From the NCBI GenBank assembly GCA_046048135.1, contig JBJOGR010000036.1, positions 1 to 64,000 of the forward strand: a stretch of DNA of 64,000 nucleotides. The letters run 5' to 3'. Numbering within the stretch: the first letter of the stretch is position 1; every line of letters begins with the position of its first letter. Positions 60,920 through 64,000 of the stretch are shown one piece after another. The stretch comes from ATZT02 sp046048135 (lineage in GTDB: Bacteria > Actinomycetota > Actinomycetes > S36-B12 > UBA5976). The position numbers were made by a program, and so were the translations under genes. The notes below the pieces were generated by a model. That model worked only from the letters and a program-made list of their open reading frames with translations. It had not been told where the DNA came from and searched no databases.

Positions 60920-62167
60920 TGCATTTCGCATTGCACTAAATTTTGCATTCGATTCTATTAATTCATCTTCTGCCGTAGATCCAGAAACAATTCCACATCC
61001 GGCAAATAATCTTGCAGAATTATCTTTGATTTCTGCACATCTTAGAGCTATTCCTAACTCTCCATCCCCTTTTGAATTAATCCAACCAACTGGGCCTGTG
61101 TATCTATTTCGTTTCATTCTTTCTAATTCATTAATTAATTGCTTTGCTCTTCCTGTTGGTGTGCCACATATTGCTGCAGTTGGATGAAGACTTCCTGCAA
61201 GTACTAACGCTGGAGCCGAATCAACCAAAGTGCCTGAAATATCTGTCGCTAAATGAGCTACATTTGCTAAACGCAAAACCTTTGGTGTTTTTGGAACATT
61301 CATATCTGTGCAATGAAGTGCAAGAGCAGTGGCTACTGAACTTACAGCAAACTCGTGCTCTTCTAAATCTTTTCCACTTTGGAGTAGGGCAACTTCAATT
61401 TCAGAATCAGTTGCAGAATCATCTCTCTTGATTGTTCCTGCTAACACTCTTGATAAAACCTGGTCCGAAGTTTTTCTCACTAGTAATTCAGGTGTTGCAC
61501 CAATTAGTCCATCAACAGAAAAAGTCCAACATTCAGGAAAATCATTGCTCAAATTTAGTAGTACTTTTTTTACATCTATTTTTTTATCACTTTGAGCAAC
61601 TAAATCTCTTGTAAGTACCACTTTGTCAAGTTCTTTGTTATTTATTCTTTCAACTGCTTTTTCAACAGCTTTTTGCCAATCAGCTACAGATATGGAACCA
61701 TCACTCCAGGTAATACTTTGTGGTTCTGACGTATTATTTTTTACATTAAAAATATCTTCTTTAATTTTTTCTATATCTTGATTTCCAATAACAGTTAACC
61801 AAGTTGTTTGAGAATCTTGGCCAACAATTATTTTTGGTACCTTGATAACGCTTGAATCATCAATTTCATAAGAAAATGAAACAAATGCAACTGCACCAGA
61901 ACCTGAAGTTTGAACTTCATCTCTAATTGCACAGTTATCTATAAAGTTTTTCCACCATTTATGTCCTCTAGCGAATCTTTCTTTGCCACTAAATTCAGCT
62001 TCAGCAGTTATGCCCCAGGCAACCAATCCTTGATTATTTCTTACCCAAGAAAAAATTTCATTAGTCGGCTTATCTGGTAATAGTTCTAATAAATTAATTT
62101 TTCTACTTAGTGCAATTGTGCGAATAAGAGTTGTCGAAAAATTTTCAATTTTGGTTTGATTCGACAT
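60908..62167 (-). CDS. menF: Isochorismate synthase
   Basis: Isomerises chorismate to isochorismate, the entry to menaquinone. The 419-residue chorismate-utilising enzyme has DKVVLTRD, the FSVDGLIGATPELLV region, AGTIKRDDSATDSE, KDLEEHEF and HPTAAICGTPTGRA, all in the conserved C-terminal half; the N-terminal 150 residues are more variable. Minus strand, convergent with menD and divergent from menG. On the minus strand TAGTCT lies 6 bases before the ATG, with AGGA as a possible weak Shine-Dalgarno. Confidence 0.92.
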   Translation of the reverse strand: MSNQTKIENFSTTLIRTIALSRKINLLELLPDKPTNEIFSWVRNNQGLVAWGITAEAEFSGKERFARGHKWWKNFIDNCAIRDEVQTSGSGAVAFVSFSYEIDDSSVIKVPKIIVGQDSQTTWLTVIGNQDIEKIKEDIFNVKNNTSEPQSITWSDGSISVADWQKAVEKAVERINNKELDKVVLTRDLVAQSDKKIDVKKVLLNLSNDFPECWTFSVDGLIGATPELLVRKTSDQVLSRVLAGTIKRDDSATDSEIEVALLQSGKDLEEHEFAVSSVATALALHCTDMNVPKTPKVLRLANVAHLATDISGTLVDSAPALVLAGSLHPTAAICGTPTGRAKQLINELERMKRNRYTGPVGWINSKGDGELGIALRCAEIKDNSARLFAGCGIVSGSTAEDELIESNAKFSAMRNALTN

Positions 62168-62173
62168 GTTCCT

Positions 62174-62179
62174 AGACTA
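62174..62179 (-). promoter_or_regulatory. -10-like TAGTCT before menF
   Basis: On the minus strand TAGTCT is followed by 6 bases (AGGAAC) and the menF ATG. It may be the -10 of a leaderless promoter; the AGGA could alternatively serve as a short Shine-Dalgarno. Confidence 0.3.
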
Positions 62180-62198
62180 CGACTGAGTTAAAAATAAC

Positions 62199-62210
62199 GC
62201 CACAAGTGGC
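62199..62210. promoter_or_regulatory. GCCAC-AA-GTGGC palindrome between menF and menG
   Basis: GCCAC (62199-62203) and GTGGC (62206-62210) form perfect 5-bp arms around AA in a 73-base divergent region that is otherwise AT-rich. It lies 31 bases from the menG ATG and 32 bases from the menF ATG, so it could bind a regulator of both genes. Confidence 0.4.
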
Positions 62211-62240
62211 AAAAAATCCTGGGGCTGACACAATTAGATT

Positions 62241-62936
62241 ATGGCTAAAGCAACACTTGCAAAAAAACCACATGAAGTTGCTGAAATGTTTAATCGTGTG
62301 GCAGCAAAATATGACATCACAAATGATGTTTTGGCTTTAGGGTTTACTCATTCTTGGAGGAAAGCCACCAATTCCATTTTGAATCCAAAATATGGCGAAT
62401 TAATTTTAGATCTAGCAGCAGGAACAGGAACAAGTTCAAAAGCATTTACTAAATCTGGGGCAAAGATTATTTCTTGTGATTTTTCTATTGGGATGTTAAA
62501 GGAAGGCAAGAAGCGTTATCCAAACCTTAATTTCTCTGCAGGAGATGCTTTATCTTTACCTTTTCAAGATGAAACTTTTAATGCGGTAACTATTTCATTT
62601 GGAATTAGAAATGTAAACGATGTACAAAAAGCTTTAACTGAAATGCTAAGAGTCACAAAAAAAGGTGGACGAATTGTTATTTGTGAGTTTTCAACTCCTA
62701 CGATAAAAGTATTCAAAAATATTTATATGGAATATTTAATGAAAGCCCTTCCAGCGATAGCAAAAAAGACTTCCTCAAATCCTGATGCATATGAATATTT
62801 AGCCGATTCAATCAGAGCTTGGCCAAATCAAGAAGAATTTTCTAGTCAATTGAAAAAGGCGAATTGGGATAATGTTGAATGGAAGAATCTAACAGGCGGA
62901 ATTGTTGCAATTCACAAAGCAGAGAAAAGTAAATAA
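62241..62936 (+). CDS. menG: Demethylmenaquinone methyltransferase
   Basis: Last step of menaquinone formation, S-adenosylmethionine-dependent C-methylation (UbiE/MenG family). The 231-residue protein has MFNRVAAKYDITNDVLALGF at the N terminus, the SAM motif LDLAAGTGTSSKAF, and SFGIRNVNDVQKAL with GGRIVICEFSTP. Its TAA overlaps the ATG of the next gene. No Shine-Dalgarno is visible before the ATG. Confidence 0.94.
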   Translation: MAKATLAKKPHEVAEMFNRVAAKYDITNDVLALGFTHSWRKATNSILNPKYGELILDLAAGTGTSSKAFTKSGAKIISCDFSIGMLKEGKKRYPNLNFSAGDALSLPFQDETFNAVTISFGIRNVNDVQKALTEMLRVTKKGGRIVICEFSTPTIKVFKNIYMEYLMKALPAIAKKTSSNPDAYEYLADSIRAWPNQEEFSSQLKKANWDNVEWKNLTGGIVAIHKAEKSK

Positions 62937-64000
62937 TGACTAATAAATCAGACGTAATAGTTGTAGGAGCAGGTCCTGCAGGAAGTGCGACTGCATTTCA
63001 TTTAGCTAAACAAGGATTAAATGTAACTTTATTTGAAAAAACAAGTTTTCCTAGAGAAAAAGTTTGTGGAGATGGTTTAACTCCAAGAGCTGTAAAACAA
63101 ATACTTGATATGGGAATTGAACCAACAAAAGAAAATGGTTGGTTACGTAATAAAGGTTTAAGAGTAATTGGTGGAGGACATCGACTAGAACTAAATTGGC
63201 CAGACGTTGATGGATTTCCAAATTATGGATTAGTTAGAACAAGAGCAGATTTTGATGAATTATTAGCAAGAACTGCACAAAAACAAGGTGTTAATTTATT
63301 TGAAAAAACAAGAGTAACCGGTCCTATTTTTGATTCAACTTCTGGAAAAGTTATTGGTGTAAATATTAAAAAAGATGATGGAAATTTAGAGCAACATTTC
63401 GCACCAGTTGTTGTTGCTTCAGATGGAGTTTCAAGCCGAATGGCATTAGCTCTTGGATTAGAACGTAGAGACGATCGTCCCATGGGAGTTGCAGTTAGAA
63501 CTTATTACAAAAGCACAAGAAGTGATGATGATTATTTAGAATCTTGGCTTGAACTTAAAGATCAAAATAAATTATTGCCAGGCTATGGCTGGATTTTTGG
63601 AATGGGAGATGGAACTTCAAATGTTGGTTTAGGAATTTTAGATTCTTCTCCAGTATTTCAAAGTATTGATTACAAAGATTTATTGAAACGTTGGCTTGAT
63701 CAAACTCCAGAAGACTGGGGATTTAGAGATCACAACATGACTCAACCTGTAAGAGGAGCAGCTTTACCGATGGGTTTTAATCGTCAACCACATTATGCAA
63801 AAGGAATGATTTTAGTGGGGGACTCAGGAGGAATGGTAAATCCATTTAATGGAGAAGGTATTGCTTATGCCATGGAAACAGGACAAGTAGCAGCTGATGT
63901 TATTTCTAAATCTTTAAAAGCTAAATCAGAATTTGAAAGAGAAAAACAATTACGTCAATATCCAATTGTGTTAAAAGATAGATTAGGTGGTTACTACACA
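62936..64000 (+). CDS. Geranylgeranyl-reductase-family flavoprotein (3' end outside window)
   Basis: FAD-dependent oxidoreductase open to the window end (355 codons seen). The start is the ATG that overlaps the menG stop by one base. Motifs: FAD Rossmann VIVVGAGPAGSATAFHLAK, the substrate-side FPREKVCGDGLTPRAV (Cys-Gly-Asp motif of the family), GVSSRMALALGL, and GDSGGMVNPFNGEGIAYAME near the C terminus. In actinobacteria the homologue beside menG (MenJ) reduces one isoprene unit of menaquinone, and that role is likely here. Downstream (outside) one would expect nuo genes. Confidence 0.9.
   Translation, partial: MTNKSDVIVVGAGPAGSATAFHLAKQGLNVTLFEKTSFPREKVCGDGLTPRAVKQILDMGIEPTKENGWLRNKGLRVIGGGHRLELNWPDVDGFPNYGLVRTRADFDELLARTAQKQGVNLFEKTRVTGPIFDSTSGKVIGVNIKKDDGNLEQHFAPVVVASDGVSSRMALALGLERRDDRPMGVAVRTYYKSTRSDDDYLESWLELKDQNKLLPGYGWIFGMGDGTSNVGLGILDSSPVFQSIDYKDLLKRWLDQTPEDWGFRDHNMTQPVRGAALPMGFNRQPHYAKGMILVGDSGGMVNPFNGEGIAYAMETGQVAADVISKSLKAKSEFEREKQLRQYPIVLKDRLGGYYT

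Noticed and set aside
1..64000. CRISPR arrays, insertion sequences, rRNA, restriction or toxin systems
   Set aside because: No repeated spacer pattern, transposase, ribosomal RNA or defence-gene motif was found on either strand.

Overview
The window is a dense, AT-rich stretch (roughly one third G+C by eye; Arg is mostly AGA, Lys mostly AAA) of a streamlined actinobacterial chromosome. Actinobacterial origin is shown by gene content: mycothiol genes (mshA, mshD), a GlnR-type orphan response regulator, CarD, the XPB helicase pair, and a set of actinobacteria-typical small families (DUF2516, DUF3263, DUF3027, DUF2530, DUF3180, DUF4229). The low G+C, minimal spacing and lost genes suggest a planktonic streamlined lineage such as the acI/Nanopelagicales group; this is an inference from reading alone. 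No insertion sequence, prophage, CRISPR array or rRNA is visible, and no gap between genes exceeds about 200 bases.

Layout. 1-4.1 kb: end of a serine hydrolase gene, a small membrane protein, an EamA transporter, a Nudix hydrolase, MshD and GlnR. 4.2-7.5 kb: nitrobindin-like protein, Fur-family regulator, YgfZ, asparaginase, DUF2516. 7.5-10.4 kb (minus): GpmA, MshA, a LytR_C lipoprotein. 10.5-14.6 kb: CarD-IspD-IspF-CysS-RlmB and tRNA-Thr(TGT). 14.6-25.2 kb: EamA transporter, DUF3263, a divergent cold-shock protein, a DUF47 protein, PEP carboxylase, the XPB helicase and its partner, a cold-shock protein, DUF3027, DUF2530. 25.3-29.2 kb: PF04020 membrane protein, DEAD-box helicase, LysE and MFS exporters.

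29.4-43.4 kb is one long plus-strand run: DacB, TilS, Hpt, FtsH, FolE-P-B-K, DUF3180, PanC, NadB, NadC, CoaX, LysS and an ArgA-like acetyltransferase. It links peptidoglycan, purine salvage, folate, pantothenate/CoA, NAD and lysyl-tRNA. ClpC, ProC and a cysteine-rich conserved protein follow. 47.9-55.3 kb holds an HTH protein, a glutaredoxin-like gene without a canonical start codon, the redox regulator Rex (with its own operator), a uroporphyrinogen-III methyltransferase/synthase fusion, a histidine phosphatase and a System II cytochrome c assembly set (ResA-like, CcdA, ResB, CcsB). The heme genes hemA, hemC and hemB, usual beside rex and hemD, are absent here. 55.3-64 kb is a nearly complete menaquinone locus: menA, menE, menB, menC, menD, menF, menG and a geranylgeranyl-reductase-like flavoprotein cut by the window end.

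No wholly unknown system is obvious. The most informative signals are the reduced rex-heme locus, the Rex operator at rex, a perfect 8+8 bp palindrome at the nitrobindin-fur start, a histidine-rich insertion in MshD, a recurrent -10-like hexamer about 6-7 bases ahead of start codons that lack a Shine-Dalgarno (suggesting leaderless mRNAs), and nine convergent gene ends that abut or overlap, leaving no room for ordinary terminators.
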